Shown piece by piece: positions 10,635-18,620 of a stretch of 64,000 bases of DNA. The position numbers and the translations under genes were made by a program. Position 1 is the first letter of the stretch. Every line of letters starts with the position of its first letter. The notes below the pieces were generated by a model that made no database searches, was not told where the DNA came from, and saw nothing but the letters and a program-made list of their open reading frames with translations. The stretch spans positions 248,001-312,000 of the forward strand of contig JBNJFY010000004.1 of the NCBI GenBank assembly GCA_051747265.1, written 5' to 3'. The DNA comes from JBNJFY01 sp051747265. GTDB taxonomy: Bacteria; Bacteroidota; Rhodothermia; Balneolales; Balneolaceae.

Positions 10635-11314
10635 CCTGCTAAAACAACTACAAATTCACCTTTTACTTGTTTGCGCTCCGACCATTCCCGTTCAATTTCT
10701 TCCAGCCGGCCGCGATTAATCTCCTCAAATTTTTTGGTGAGTTCCCGAGCTACCGCCACCATACGATCGGGAGACAGGTGTTCCGTTAACTCCGAGAGCA
10801 ATCGCTGGATCCGATGGGGGCTTTCGTACACCACCACCGTCCGTTCTTCGTCAATAAAACTCTTGATCATCGTTTGTCGCCCCTTTTTACGAGGGATGAA
10901 TCCTTCGAAGATATAGCGATCACAGGGCAACCCACTGGCCACTAAGGCAGTGGTTACGGCATCCGGACCAGGGATCACTTCCACCTGCTGATGATCCAGA
11001 TGCGCAGCACGAATAGCCAAAAATCCAGGATCGGAAATCCCGGGCATTCCCGCGTCGGAGATTAAAGCTACCTGCTGGCCACCTCGCAATAGTTCCAAGA
11101 CATAGTTCACTTTTTGGTGTTCATTATGCTGGTGGAAGGAGAAGGTGGGCTTGTCAATGCCAAAATGCCGCAACAGGGTAGAAGAGGTTCGGGTATCTTC
11201 ACAGGCGATACAATCTGACTGCTGCAATGTTTCTACAGCCCGCGGCGAAAAATCATCCAGGTTGCCAATTGGTGTAGCTACAATACTCAGTTTTCCCAAA
11301 ACAGATTCGGTCAA
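10616..11314 (-). CDS. rsmI: 16S rRNA (cytidine-1402 2'-O)-methyltransferase RsmI
   Basis: RsmI uses SAM to 2'-O-methylate C1402 in the decoding centre of 16S rRNA. The 232-residue protein carries the tetrapyrrole-methylase fold signatures: IVATPIGNLDDFSPRA at the N-terminus, CEDTRTSSTLLRHF, ALISDAGMPGISDPG and VIPGPDAVTTALVASG. The start shown is TTG 11314; a second in-frame TTG at 11299 gives MGKLSIVATP, closer to the usual N-terminus. No ATG is available nearby. It is shorter than the roughly 280-residue E. coli enzyme because the C-terminal extension is missing. It overlaps lnt by 19 bp. Confidence 0.93.
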   Translation of the reverse strand: MTESVLGKLSIVATPIGNLDDFSPRAVETLQQSDCIACEDTRTSSTLLRHFGIDKPTFSFHQHNEHQKVNYVLELLRGGQQVALISDAGMPGISDPGFLAIRAAHLDHQQVEVIPGPDAVTTALVASGLPCDRYIFEGFIPRKKGRQTMIKSFIDEERTVVVYESPHRIQRLLSELTEHLSPDRMVAVARELTKKFEEINRGRLEEIEREWSERKQVKGEFVVVLAGCSYSD

Positions 11315-11492
11315 TAGTTAAAAAATCAAACAGAAGATACAATCTGAGGATACAGAATCTAAACAGAATATGTATGAATGATTCTGAAGTCTGGATTGTT
11401 GTGCCCCTCTTAAATTGAAGGGATATGGAATGTCTGTAGAATTGTGTTATTTCTACAACGTATAACCATGTAAATAGATAAAAGCAGGAAAA

Positions 11493-11882
11493 ATGAAAGA
11501 TTTCAATCCATCGGGTATTAACCACATTACCATTCGTGTGAATGATATTGAACAAGCCGAACATTTTTATGGAGAGTTGCTTGGCTTTGAGCTGGTTCGC
11601 AAAATGGGAAAAAGCATGGCGGTATATCGGGTTGGCAAAGAAGACACCATTGTATTAGTAGAAGCGGAAACCAGTTATGATACATCATCCAGAGATATTC
11701 GGGTCGACCACTTTGGCTTTTATCTGGACTCGCCAGACCAAGTGGATGAGATGTGTGATTACCTCAAAGAAAACGAAGTTACCATATTGAGCGGACCGGC
11801 CAACCGTAAACGAGGTCGATTTGTGTTTGTATCGGATCCGGATGGAAACATGCTGGAATTCTTCTACGAAGAAGACGAATAG
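11493..11882 (+). CDS. VOC/glyoxalase superfamily protein
   Basis: A 129-residue single-module vicinal-oxygen-chelate protein. Metal-ligand positions of the superfamily are visible: H11 (INHITIRV), H73 (VDHFGFYL) and E122 (DPDGNMLEFF), with E57 as a further acid. The family includes glyoxalase I, fosfomycin-resistance thiol transferases and dioxygenases; the H/H/E pattern fits a metal-dependent member, but the substrate cannot be read from sequence. ATG 11493 has an AGGA tract 5-8 bases upstream, one of the clearer Shine-Dalgarno sites in the window. It stands alone, with a MITE-like repeat just behind it. Confidence 0.8.
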   Translation: MKDFNPSGINHITIRVNDIEQAEHFYGELLGFELVRKMGKSMAVYRVGKEDTIVLVEAETSYDTSSRDIRVDHFGFYLDSPDQVDEMCDYLKENEVTILSGPANRKRGRFVFVSDPDGNMLEFFYEEDE

Positions 11883-11884
11883 CC

Positions 11885-12023
11885 TATTAGAGGGCTTTGC
11901 AAAACCTTCCGAAATTTATTCGGTCATGGCAAGATGTAGTAATAATCACCGTTTACACAATCTAATCAGGGGATTACCACATTACGTTCGCAATGACAGG
12001 TAGTTTTGCAAAGCCCTCTATTA
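11885..12023. mobile_element. MITE-like element (129 bp) with perfect terminal inverted repeats and possible 5-bp target duplication
   Basis: A perfect 16-bp terminal inverted repeat, GAGGGCTTTGCAAAAC at 11890-11905 and GTTTTGCAAAGCCCTC at 12003-12018, bounds a 129-bp non-coding element. TATTA occurs directly on both sides (11885-11889 and 12019-12023), as expected of a 5-bp target duplication. The interior holds an AATGACA/CATTGCGAACG-type segment resembling dispersed intergenic repeats of many bacteria. No transposase is present, so any movement would need one supplied in trans. A decayed relative lies at 58821-58945. Alternative: a folded structural repeat rather than a transposed one. Confidence 0.7.
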
Positions 12024-12132
12024 TTACTGCGAAAGGATGGATAAAGCGACGATCGTAGATGGTCAATTATTTCCGTAATGTTTCAAGGTATACCAGCGCT
12101 AGTCGCACGCAATAAAGAACGAGCTGCCTACC

Positions 12133-13221
12133 CTAATAGCGTTTAACCACAGCTCCGCTGTAATACAGCTCGGCGTCATCGCGATAATTTCGAGCGTCGG
12201 TACTGTTGTTAAAGTATCCGTAATGGATGCTAAAGCCTTGGCTTTCTTCCAGGAGCAGCACTTTGACTTTTCGATTGGGGACAATACGATCGGCCAACTG
12301 TTCCGCGGTTTTTTTCTGGCGCTTTAACTCCTCGATAGTCAATACGTGTTGCACCATCAAAGTATATCCAGAGAGGGATTCCTGAATTCCTAGTTCTTCG
12401 TAGATTTTGGGTTTCTTTTCCGGTTTAGGTTCAACATTTCCCTCTTTTAAATCCTCATCGGTAGCAGTAGGATCGGGAACATAAGAGCTGACCGGATCAT
12501 CTACAGAACGCTCGGAAACGGGTTGGGTAGGTTGAAAGAGACGAAATCGTATGCCACCTCTAGCGGTGAAAAACTTATCACGGTCTAAATACCCTTTTTC
12601 TTTAGCGTCTGGATCCCCAGAAGGTGGAGCCGCATGGCCATCGATATAGTCGGATCCGGGTAGGTGAACCATCCCATCGGCAAAAATACCAATGCGATCA
12701 GTAATCCAAAATTGAAGTCCTAACCCACCGGTTACTGAGAGGCGACGTACACTATCGGAATAATCGGGGTCTTCCACGCTAGAGCTGCCAATAATATCAC
12801 GAGGGCGATTATGAATATTCACTCCAGCGCCGGTCAGTAAATACGCCCCAAAACGTCTGTTGATGATATTCCACTGCAGTTGTCCCGAGAAATCAAGGGC
12901 CGTATTCTTAAAGCTAACGGGCAAAGATTCATCACTGTAGTAAACCGTAGTTTGACTAGCTTCCAATCGCACAGATATAAATTTGGCTAAAGGAATATTG
13001 ACGCCCGCAAAAATATGCGATTGATTAAATTGTGTGGGTGCGGGCAAGAGGGGATCCAGCGTTTCATTTAACGGATAGTAATCTCCATAGTAGATGGGAA
13101 AGCCACCACCGAAATCGATAGAAATGCGGCTGTACGCGGAATTATTTTCCTGCGCTTGTAGAGCCGAAAGGTTCAAACCCCATACCAATAAGGCCGCTAA
13201 GATGACACGTAGTCGAATCAT
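12133..13221 (-). CDS. outer-membrane beta-barrel protein with SPOR-like C-terminus
   Basis: A 362-residue secreted protein: signal peptide 1-24 (cleavage near ALQA-QE), an OmpA/OmpW-like small barrel about 27-215 (FGGGFPIYYGDYY, VRLEASQT, LQFWITDRIGIFADG), an acidic proline-containing linker about 215-275, and a C-terminal part about 280-362 patterned like a SPOR domain (YTLMVQHVLT ... GFSIHYGYFNNSTDARNYRDD). SPOR domains usually bind denuded peptidoglycan, so a barrel-to-wall tether is a reasonable inference. Its ATG overlaps the stop of the preceding gene as ATGA, indicating translational coupling. The two genes share barrel-linker-SPOR layout and look like diverged paralogues. Confidence 0.7.
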   Translation of the reverse strand: MIRLRVILAALLVWGLNLSALQAQENNSAYSRISIDFGGGFPIYYGDYYPLNETLDPLLPAPTQFNQSHIFAGVNIPLAKFISVRLEASQTTVYYSDESLPVSFKNTALDFSGQLQWNIINRRFGAYLLTGAGVNIHNRPRDIIGSSSVEDPDYSDSVRRLSVTGGLGLQFWITDRIGIFADGMVHLPGSDYIDGHAAPPSGDPDAKEKGYLDRDKFFTARGGIRFRLFQPTQPVSERSVDDPVSSYVPDPTATDEDLKEGNVEPKPEKKPKIYEELGIQESLSGYTLMVQHVLTIEELKRQKKTAEQLADRIVPNRKVKVLLLEESQGFSIHYGYFNNSTDARNYRDDAELYYSGAVVKRY

Positions 13222-14654
13222 TCATTGATTTTTTCCTCGGGAGTAAAGATCAATGTATAAGCATCAAAAAACGTGCCTTCGATGGCTCCCAATACTCCAA
13301 TAGTATCATCGTACGAATCAAAAACCCCGATGCGAACCTCATAAAACTGCTTACGCTTGGTGATGATGACTTGGCGTTCGGGCGATTGCACGATGCCTTC
13401 CAGCTCTTGCATGGCCATACGCCGGGCTCGCTGCGCAGAAATAGGACCTATTGAGGCATACACTTGTACGTAATAGCCTTCTGGTGGATCGCTGGTTACT
13501 ACGCCTTCTTCGGTCATCTCTACCGACATGGGATCCGGTTTAATAATTACACGTGGAATTCGGGCTCGGGCCCGTTCGGGGTCTTCCACCTCGCCAGCGG
13601 CGATGCGTTCTTCCAACTCCTCCATCATCTGTTCCGCTTCTTCAACTGCCGCCTTAGGTTCGAACTCCCGATTCTCCGGATCAACCACGGGTATTGGAGC
13701 ATCTTCATCAGTCTCCGTGTCTTCTGCTTGGGTTTGATCCGCGTAACGTTCCGGATATAAGCGGCGTCGAGTAGCTTCCAAGGAGTCTTCAGGTACCAGG
13801 GACTCAGGATTCAATTTAGAGGGTTTCAGCTGAGCCATGGGCTGAGGAGCTGGCATTTCAATGCGCCGGGTTGGCTGGATATCACGGTTTCCAAATTTTA
13901 ATCGAATTAGATCGACAATGGACACTCCAATACCCGCCCGATAGGAGATCAGAGCATCGGTCTCCAATAAGGCATCCGTTTCGGAGGATGGTGGAGCGAA
14001 ATTATCCAATTGATCGCTACCCGTGTAGTGAAAGGCCGTTTCAAAGAAGAGCGTAGTATAGTCGGAAAGTTGAATGTCTATCCCTAATGTTACCGGAACC
14101 GAATAGGATTGAATCTGTTGCCTCAATTCCAAAGAACTGTATTGGCTAAATCCCGAGTTCATATTTCGAGGGGGCGATTTATAATTGAGCAAGTTGAATC
14201 CCACACCCAAATAGGGGCGTACGTTTTTTTCCGGCCAAGCCTGCAACTCGATCCCCAAACCAAACATACTGTAGGGGGTCTGCATGTTATAATCAGGATG
14301 CAGATCTTTGATGGAATAGGTCAAGGATCCAAACTGCGCGTTGGTTCGAATATAGAGAAAAGGCTTAAGCATAAACTTAGTCCACACGCCAAAATCCAGA
14401 TCGCCGGTATTCCACGTTTGTGGGGTCTTTTGATCGCCGTTGTATGTGTATGCGGAACCCAGCAACCACGCGTTATAATCCCCAATATAGTTGACGGGGC
14501 CCGCATAAAATCCTAACTGAATATTGTAGCGATTAAAGTCTTGTACCTGGGCATGGGCGGTATTACTCCCCAAACTCATCCAGCAGATAAGGGCAGCGTA
14601 TAGGGCGGAAAAGCGAATTTTGGGGATGATTGAACGTGAATAATTTAGGTCCAC
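13218..14654 (-). CDS. outer-membrane beta-barrel protein with SPOR domain
   Basis: A 478-residue protein starting at GTG 14654 (no ATG lies before the signal peptide core). Signal peptide 1-35 (NTAHA-QV), beta-barrel about 38-265 with AFHYTG and GIGVSIVDLIRLKFG-type strands, a long Pro/Glu/Asp-rich linker about 275-390, and a C-terminal SPOR-type domain about 392-470 (GYYVQVYASIGPISAQRARRMA ... QFYEVRIGVFDSYDD). It is the first gene of a two-gene leftward unit with its paralogue and is divergent from grpE. An outer-membrane/peptidoglycan link is inferred from the domains, not shown. Confidence 0.75.
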   Translation of the reverse strand: MDLNYSRSIIPKIRFSALYAALICWMSLGSNTAHAQVQDFNRYNIQLGFYAGPVNYIGDYNAWLLGSAYTYNGDQKTPQTWNTGDLDFGVWTKFMLKPFLYIRTNAQFGSLTYSIKDLHPDYNMQTPYSMFGLGIELQAWPEKNVRPYLGVGFNLLNYKSPPRNMNSGFSQYSSLELRQQIQSYSVPVTLGIDIQLSDYTTLFFETAFHYTGSDQLDNFAPPSSETDALLETDALISYRAGIGVSIVDLIRLKFGNRDIQPTRRIEMPAPQPMAQLKPSKLNPESLVPEDSLEATRRRLYPERYADQTQAEDTETDEDAPIPVVDPENREFEPKAAVEEAEQMMEELEERIAAGEVEDPERARARIPRVIIKPDPMSVEMTEEGVVTSDPPEGYYVQVYASIGPISAQRARRMAMQELEGIVQSPERQVIITKRKQFYEVRIGVFDSYDDTIGVLGAIEGTFFDAYTLIFTPEEKINE

Positions 14655-14897
14655 AGATCCAAGCCTTTTCTCAAGGTTTACAGTTAAGAGTTAGCGTAGC
14701 AAAGGTACAAATTTCGAGCCAAGGTTACCGTACGTATCTCTCCTCAAATTTTGATAACTTTAGGCTTTATCGGAAACATTGCAAATTGATATGGCTGGGA
14801 CTGGTGATAATTACACAACAAAGCCCCATAGCTATCGTTTGTTTTGCGAATTTAACGTATTGAATCTATATCCTAAACTATTTTATATACTGGGTTT

Positions 14898-15545
14898 ATG
14901 AGTGAGAAAAATAATATGAACCAAGAGCAACAAGAAGAGCAGATTTTGCAACAAGAGTCTGAATCAACACCTACTGAAGAGCAACAAGTAGACGAATCAA
15001 CCGAAGATTCCAACATTAGTTTGGATCAAAAAGATGTTGAGGAAGAAAAACAGATTGATGCGGAACCGCTAGATGAGGTTGAGGCCCAACAACAGAAAAT
15101 TGAAAACCTGGAGCAAGAGCTTACGGAAACCAAAGATAAATTACTCCGTAAAGTGGCCGAGATGGATAATATGCGTAAGCGCTTGCAGCGAGAAAAAACG
15201 CAAATTTTTGAGTCGGCTAAAGCTGCGGCGCTGGAAGATTTTCTGCCTATCAATGATGATCTGCTGCGCACTCTGGCCGCAGCCGATGGATTGGAAGTAG
15301 ACGACAAATTCCTGGATGGTGTACAAATGATTGCACAAAAGTTTGAGAATGTGCTGGAAAAACATAACGTGGAGCGCATCGATGAAACCGGCGTTCCCTT
15401 TGATGTGGATAAGCACGATGCGATGATGCGTCAAAAGCCCCAAGACGAGAATGTGGATAGCAATACGGTATTGCAAGTCTTGGAAAACGGCTATCGAATC
15501 GGTGACCGTACCATTCGACACGCTAAAGTGATTGTAAGCGAATAA
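14898..15545 (+). CDS. grpE: nucleotide exchange factor GrpE
   Basis: GrpE releases ADP from DnaK in the Hsp70 cycle. The 215-residue protein has a Gln/Glu-rich disordered N-terminus (about 1-55), a long coiled-coil about 58-110 with the family block AEMDNMRKRLQREK, and the C-terminal beta-domain ending ENGYRIGDRTIRHAKVIV, which is diagnostic. Another ATG lies at codon 7 (14916). dnaJ follows 85 bp downstream, while dnaK and hrcA are not in the window. I saw no CIRCE inverted repeat in the upstream gap. Confidence 0.95.
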   Translation: MSEKNNMNQEQQEEQILQQESESTPTEEQQVDESTEDSNISLDQKDVEEEKQIDAEPLDEVEAQQQKIENLEQELTETKDKLLRKVAEMDNMRKRLQREKTQIFESAKAAALEDFLPINDDLLRTLAAADGLEVDDKFLDGVQMIAQKFENVLEKHNVERIDETGVPFDVDKHDAMMRQKPQDENVDSNTVLQVLENGYRIGDRTIRHAKVIVSE

Positions 15546-15560
15546 TCTATATACGGTTAT

Positions 15561-15593
15561 GCCTGAGTGTAATAAAATACGGTCAGGTTTTTC
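15561..15593 (+). terminator. weak hairpin with T-run between grpE and dnaJ
   Basis: CCTGA (15562-15566) can pair with TCAGG (15583-15587), with a flanking G-T wobble, followed at once by five T residues (15588-15592). The stem is short and the loop long (16 bases), so at most it would partly attenuate transcription between grpE and dnaJ and lower DnaJ relative to GrpE. Confidence 0.3.
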
Positions 15594-15630
15594 TTCATCA
15601 GAATTAAAATCGGAAGCCTAACAACCATAA

Positions 15631-16794
15631 ATGTCAAAACGCGACTACTACGAAGTTCTGGGTGTCAGTAAAGAAGCCACTGAAAAAGAGATCAAACGGG
15701 CCTATCGCAAAAAAGCGATGCAGTTTCACCCCGACCAAAACCCGGATGATCCCAATGCCGCACAGAAATTTAAGGAAGCCTCCGAAGCGTATGATGTTCT
15801 GAAAGATCCCCAAAAACGTCAACGCTATGACCAATTTGGTCATTCCGGTTTGAATTCCGGTGGATTCCATGAGCAAGATTTCCAGAATGTCAGTTTTGAT
15901 GACATTTTCAGTCGATTCAGTGATATTTTTGGAGCGGATATCTTTGGTGGTGGATTTGCCGGTGGCGGCCGTGGACGTGCTCGATCGCAACGCAGTCCGG
16001 GGAAAACCGGATCCGATATGAAGCTGAGGATCAAGCTATCGCTAGAGGAGATTGCTTTCGGTACGGAGAAGAAACTTAAGGTTAAGAAGTTCAAAACCTG
16101 TGAGACCTGTGGAGGCACCGGCGCGGAAACCGATTCCGATTACGAAACTTGTGGAACCTGTAATGGAATGGGCGAAGTTCGCCAGATCTCTAAAACCATG
16201 TTCGGGCAGTTTGTGAATGTGCAACCCTGTCCGGAGTGCAATGGCGAAGGTCGGATCATCCGCAATAAGTGTAATGACTGCGGTGGTGAAGGCCGCGTAA
16301 AAGGTGAAGAGCGCGTAAAGGTACGTATCCCATCGGGCGTATCCGAAGGCAACTATATTACCCTGCGCGGACAAGGAAATGCCGGCATTCGAGGTGGTAA
16401 AGCGGGCGATCTCATCGTGTTGATCGAGGAAGAAGAACACGAAGATTTCGAACGCGATGGCAATGATGTCTATTACGATCTGGTACTTAGTTTGCCCGAC
16501 GCCGTATTGGGTACAGAAGTCAGCGTACCCACCTTGAAAGGCAAGGCCAAAGTGAAAATCGAGTCGGGTACTCAACCCGGTAAATTACTGCGCATGCGCG
16601 AGAAGGGCATAGAAGGATTACACAACTCGGGAACGGGTGATCAATATATCCGCATCAATGTCTATATCCCTAAAAACTTGGACAGTGAAGAGAAAAAACA
16701 CATCGAAGCTCTGCGTGGCTCCGATAATTTCGATCCCGCCCATAAAGAAGAACAGAAAGGGTTCTTCTCTAAAATCAAAGATGTGTTTAGTTAA
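15631..16794 (+). CDS. dnaJ: chaperone DnaJ (Hsp40, type I)
   Basis: DnaJ delivers substrates to DnaK and stimulates its ATPase. All type I domains are present in 387 residues: J-domain 1-70 with HPD at 33-35, a Gly/Phe-rich stretch about 75-125, four CxxCxGxG zinc repeats about 153-225 (CETCGGTG, CGTCNGMG, CPECNGEG, CNDCGGEG), and the C-terminal substrate-binding domains through about residue 350. It is the second gene of the grpE-dnaJ pair and is closed by a strong terminator. Confidence 0.97.
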   Translation: MSKRDYYEVLGVSKEATEKEIKRAYRKKAMQFHPDQNPDDPNAAQKFKEASEAYDVLKDPQKRQRYDQFGHSGLNSGGFHEQDFQNVSFDDIFSRFSDIFGADIFGGGFAGGGRGRARSQRSPGKTGSDMKLRIKLSLEEIAFGTEKKLKVKKFKTCETCGGTGAETDSDYETCGTCNGMGEVRQISKTMFGQFVNVQPCPECNGEGRIIRNKCNDCGGEGRVKGEERVKVRIPSGVSEGNYITLRGQGNAGIRGGKAGDLIVLIEEEEHEDFERDGNDVYYDLVLSLPDAVLGTEVSVPTLKGKAKVKIESGTQPGKLLRMREKGIEGLHNSGTGDQYIRINVYIPKNLDSEEKKHIEALRGSDNFDPAHKEEQKGFFSKIKDVFS

Positions 16795-16820
16795 AAAATG
16801 TGCACTCTGATAATAGATTT

Positions 16821-16859
16821 AACAAAAGCCCTGCTGGTTAACTCAGCAGGGCTTTTGTT
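16821..16859. terminator. strong bidirectional intrinsic terminator between dnaJ and purE
   Basis: A perfect 16-bp stem: bases 16821-16836 pair with 16844-16859 around a 7-base loop (GTTAACT). The stem core is AGCCCTGCTG/CAGCAGGGCT, and its outer part is A-rich on one side and T-rich on the other, so each direction ends in U-rich RNA. It lies between convergent dnaJ (+) and purE (-) and can serve both. Confidence 0.9.
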
Positions 16860-16877
16860 GTAAATAAACCATAGTCG

Positions 16878-17372
16878 CTACGTCAAATTTTTGGTCTTCT
16901 CGCGCGATTCATCGGCCATGGATTGATGGTAATTTGTCAGGCGATCGGCTAACTCAGAATCAAAGGCGGCTAGCATACGAATAGCTAGTAAACCCGCATT
17001 TTTTGCTTTCCCGATAGCTACGGTGGCCACAGGGACCCCATTGGGCATTTGTACAATGGAGTATAAGCTGTCTAACCCACTCAATGTGCTAGTCTTTACC
17101 GGCACCCCAATTACGGGTAATGTAGTGTGTGCGGCCAGCATACCGGGCAGGTGCGCAGCTCCACCGGCTCCGGCAATAATCACTTTTAAGCCACGCTCAC
17201 GAGCGGTTTTGCCATAATCGGCCATATCATCTGGAGTTCGGTGCGCGGAGACAACTTTCTTTTCGTAGGGAACATCAAACTCATCCAGTATATCGGTGGC
17301 CTGCTTCATGGTGGGCCAATCAGAATCGCTGCCCATGACTACGCCTACTTCAATGGGAGTATCGGTACTCAT
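16878..17372 (-). CDS. purE: N5-carboxyaminoimidazole ribonucleotide mutase PurE
   Basis: PurE isomerises N5-CAIR to CAIR in purine synthesis. The 164-residue class I enzyme shows GSDSDWPTMKQA near residue 14, VVSAHRTPDDM near 41, AGAGGAAHLPGMLAAHT near 68, and SIVQMPNGVPVATVAIG near 108. It follows purK with a 1-bp gap, so the two form one unit, purK first. A class I PurE paired with PurK indicates the ATP-dependent two-step carboxylation route. Confidence 0.96.
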   Translation of the reverse strand: MSTDTPIEVGVVMGSDSDWPTMKQATDILDEFDVPYEKKVVSAHRTPDDMADYGKTARERGLKVIIAGAGGAAHLPGMLAAHTTLPVIGVPVKTSTLSGLDSLYSIVQMPNGVPVATVAIGKAKNAGLLAIRMLAAFDSELADRLTNYHQSMADESREKTKNLT

Positions 17373-17373
17373 A

Positions 17374-18537
17374 TTATATTTCGATGTTTTTGGTCATTGC
17401 GGTTGCTTGTTCAAATAACTCGTCAGGATCTTCCCCCAAGAAGGTGAAATGGCCCATTTTACGCCCCAGCTTACTTTGGGCTTTGCCATAGATATGCAGA
17501 TGACTGTCGGGGGTTCGTAGGCCGTTTTCCAGATGATCCATCTGGGCTTCTCGCTTCTTGGTGCCTAATAAATTGATCATTACAGAAGCCGGTCGACGTA
17601 ACTGGGCGGATCCCAAAGGAAGGTCCAATACGGCACGCACATGGTTTTCGAACTGAGACGCAATAGCGCCTTCAATAGAGTAGTGGCCAGAATTATGTGG
17701 ACGTGGGGCCGATTCATTGAGTAGCAGTTTGCCATCTTGAGTTAAGAAAAATTCAAAGGCGAAAATACCCTTGCCATCAATGGCCTCAACCGCTTGTTCG
17801 GCCATTTCCTGTGCTTTCTTGCGCAGATAGTCATCTATTCGGGCCGGAACAATCACCGCGGTGTTGATATGTTTTTCTTGTACGGTCTCACAGCACTCAT
17901 AAACTTCAATGCCGTGCTCGTTACGAGCAACCTGCACAGCGAGTTCTACTTGGTAGTCCACAAATGCTTCGGCGATAATATCCTGCCCTGCATTGCCACC
18001 CAGCTGATCATAAGCCTGCTTTGCTTCTTCCAGATTATTGACGGTTTCGTTTCCGTAGCCATCATAACCGCCTTTGGAAGATTTCAATACGTAGGGCCAG
18101 TCATGCTCGGATCCGAAAGATTTCATGTCCGCTTCTCCCTCGATCAAAGCGTATGGGGTAACGGGTAATCCAGCTGCTTCAAAGGTCTGTTTCTCAATCA
18201 GTTTGTTTTCGATTTTCGCAAAGGTCTCCGGGCTTGGATATATGGGCGTACCGGAACGTTCTCGGACTTCAAATAAAATTTTTGAAGGAATGAACTCGTT
18301 TTCCAAGGTGATTACATCGCATTCTTGCGCGAATTTTACCATGGCATCCACGTTGTCAAAATCTGCCGTGGTTTGGACAGGGGTCATCCATTCCAGGGGT
18401 TCACGTTCCGATCGATCGGAATAGGAAGCTACCTGAATTCCCAATTCAAATGCTTTAAGGGCAGACATGCGGGCTAGTTGCCCGGCACCCAGGAACCCAA
18501 TTACGGTGTTCGCTTTCAGAGATATGGAGTCAGACAT
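17374..18537 (-). CDS. purK: N5-carboxyaminoimidazole ribonucleotide synthase PurK
   Basis: PurK is the ATP-grasp ligase that makes N5-CAIR from AIR, bicarbonate and ATP. The 387-residue protein begins with the FLGAGQLARMSALKAFELG dinucleotide-like motif, has the ATP-grasp lysine/glycine loop WPYVLKSSKGGYDGYGN near 146-162, and FAFEFFLTQDGKLLLNESAPRPHNSGHYSIE near 257-287, where Glu, Asn and Arg bind metal and nucleotide. It is divergent from prfA over 83 bp, which must hold both promoters. Confidence 0.96.
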   Translation of the reverse strand: MSDSISLKANTVIGFLGAGQLARMSALKAFELGIQVASYSDRSEREPLEWMTPVQTTADFDNVDAMVKFAQECDVITLENEFIPSKILFEVRERSGTPIYPSPETFAKIENKLIEKQTFEAAGLPVTPYALIEGEADMKSFGSEHDWPYVLKSSKGGYDGYGNETVNNLEEAKQAYDQLGGNAGQDIIAEAFVDYQVELAVQVARNEHGIEVYECCETVQEKHINTAVIVPARIDDYLRKKAQEMAEQAVEAIDGKGIFAFEFFLTQDGKLLLNESAPRPHNSGHYSIEGAIASQFENHVRAVLDLPLGSAQLRRPASVMINLLGTKKREAQMDHLENGLRTPDSHLHIYGKAQSKLGRKMGHFTFLGEDPDELFEQATAMTKNIEI

Positions 18538-18620
18538 TGCAGGTACAATCGTGCTAATAAATTTACTATTTTGGTGAGATCAACGACGGTCAAAATATCA
18601 ATTCTACTTAAGACCCCCCA

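Noticed and set aside
16042..16575. 177-codon open frame antisense to dnaJ
   Set aside because: Shadow of the zinc-finger and C-terminal coding of DnaJ; no independent support.
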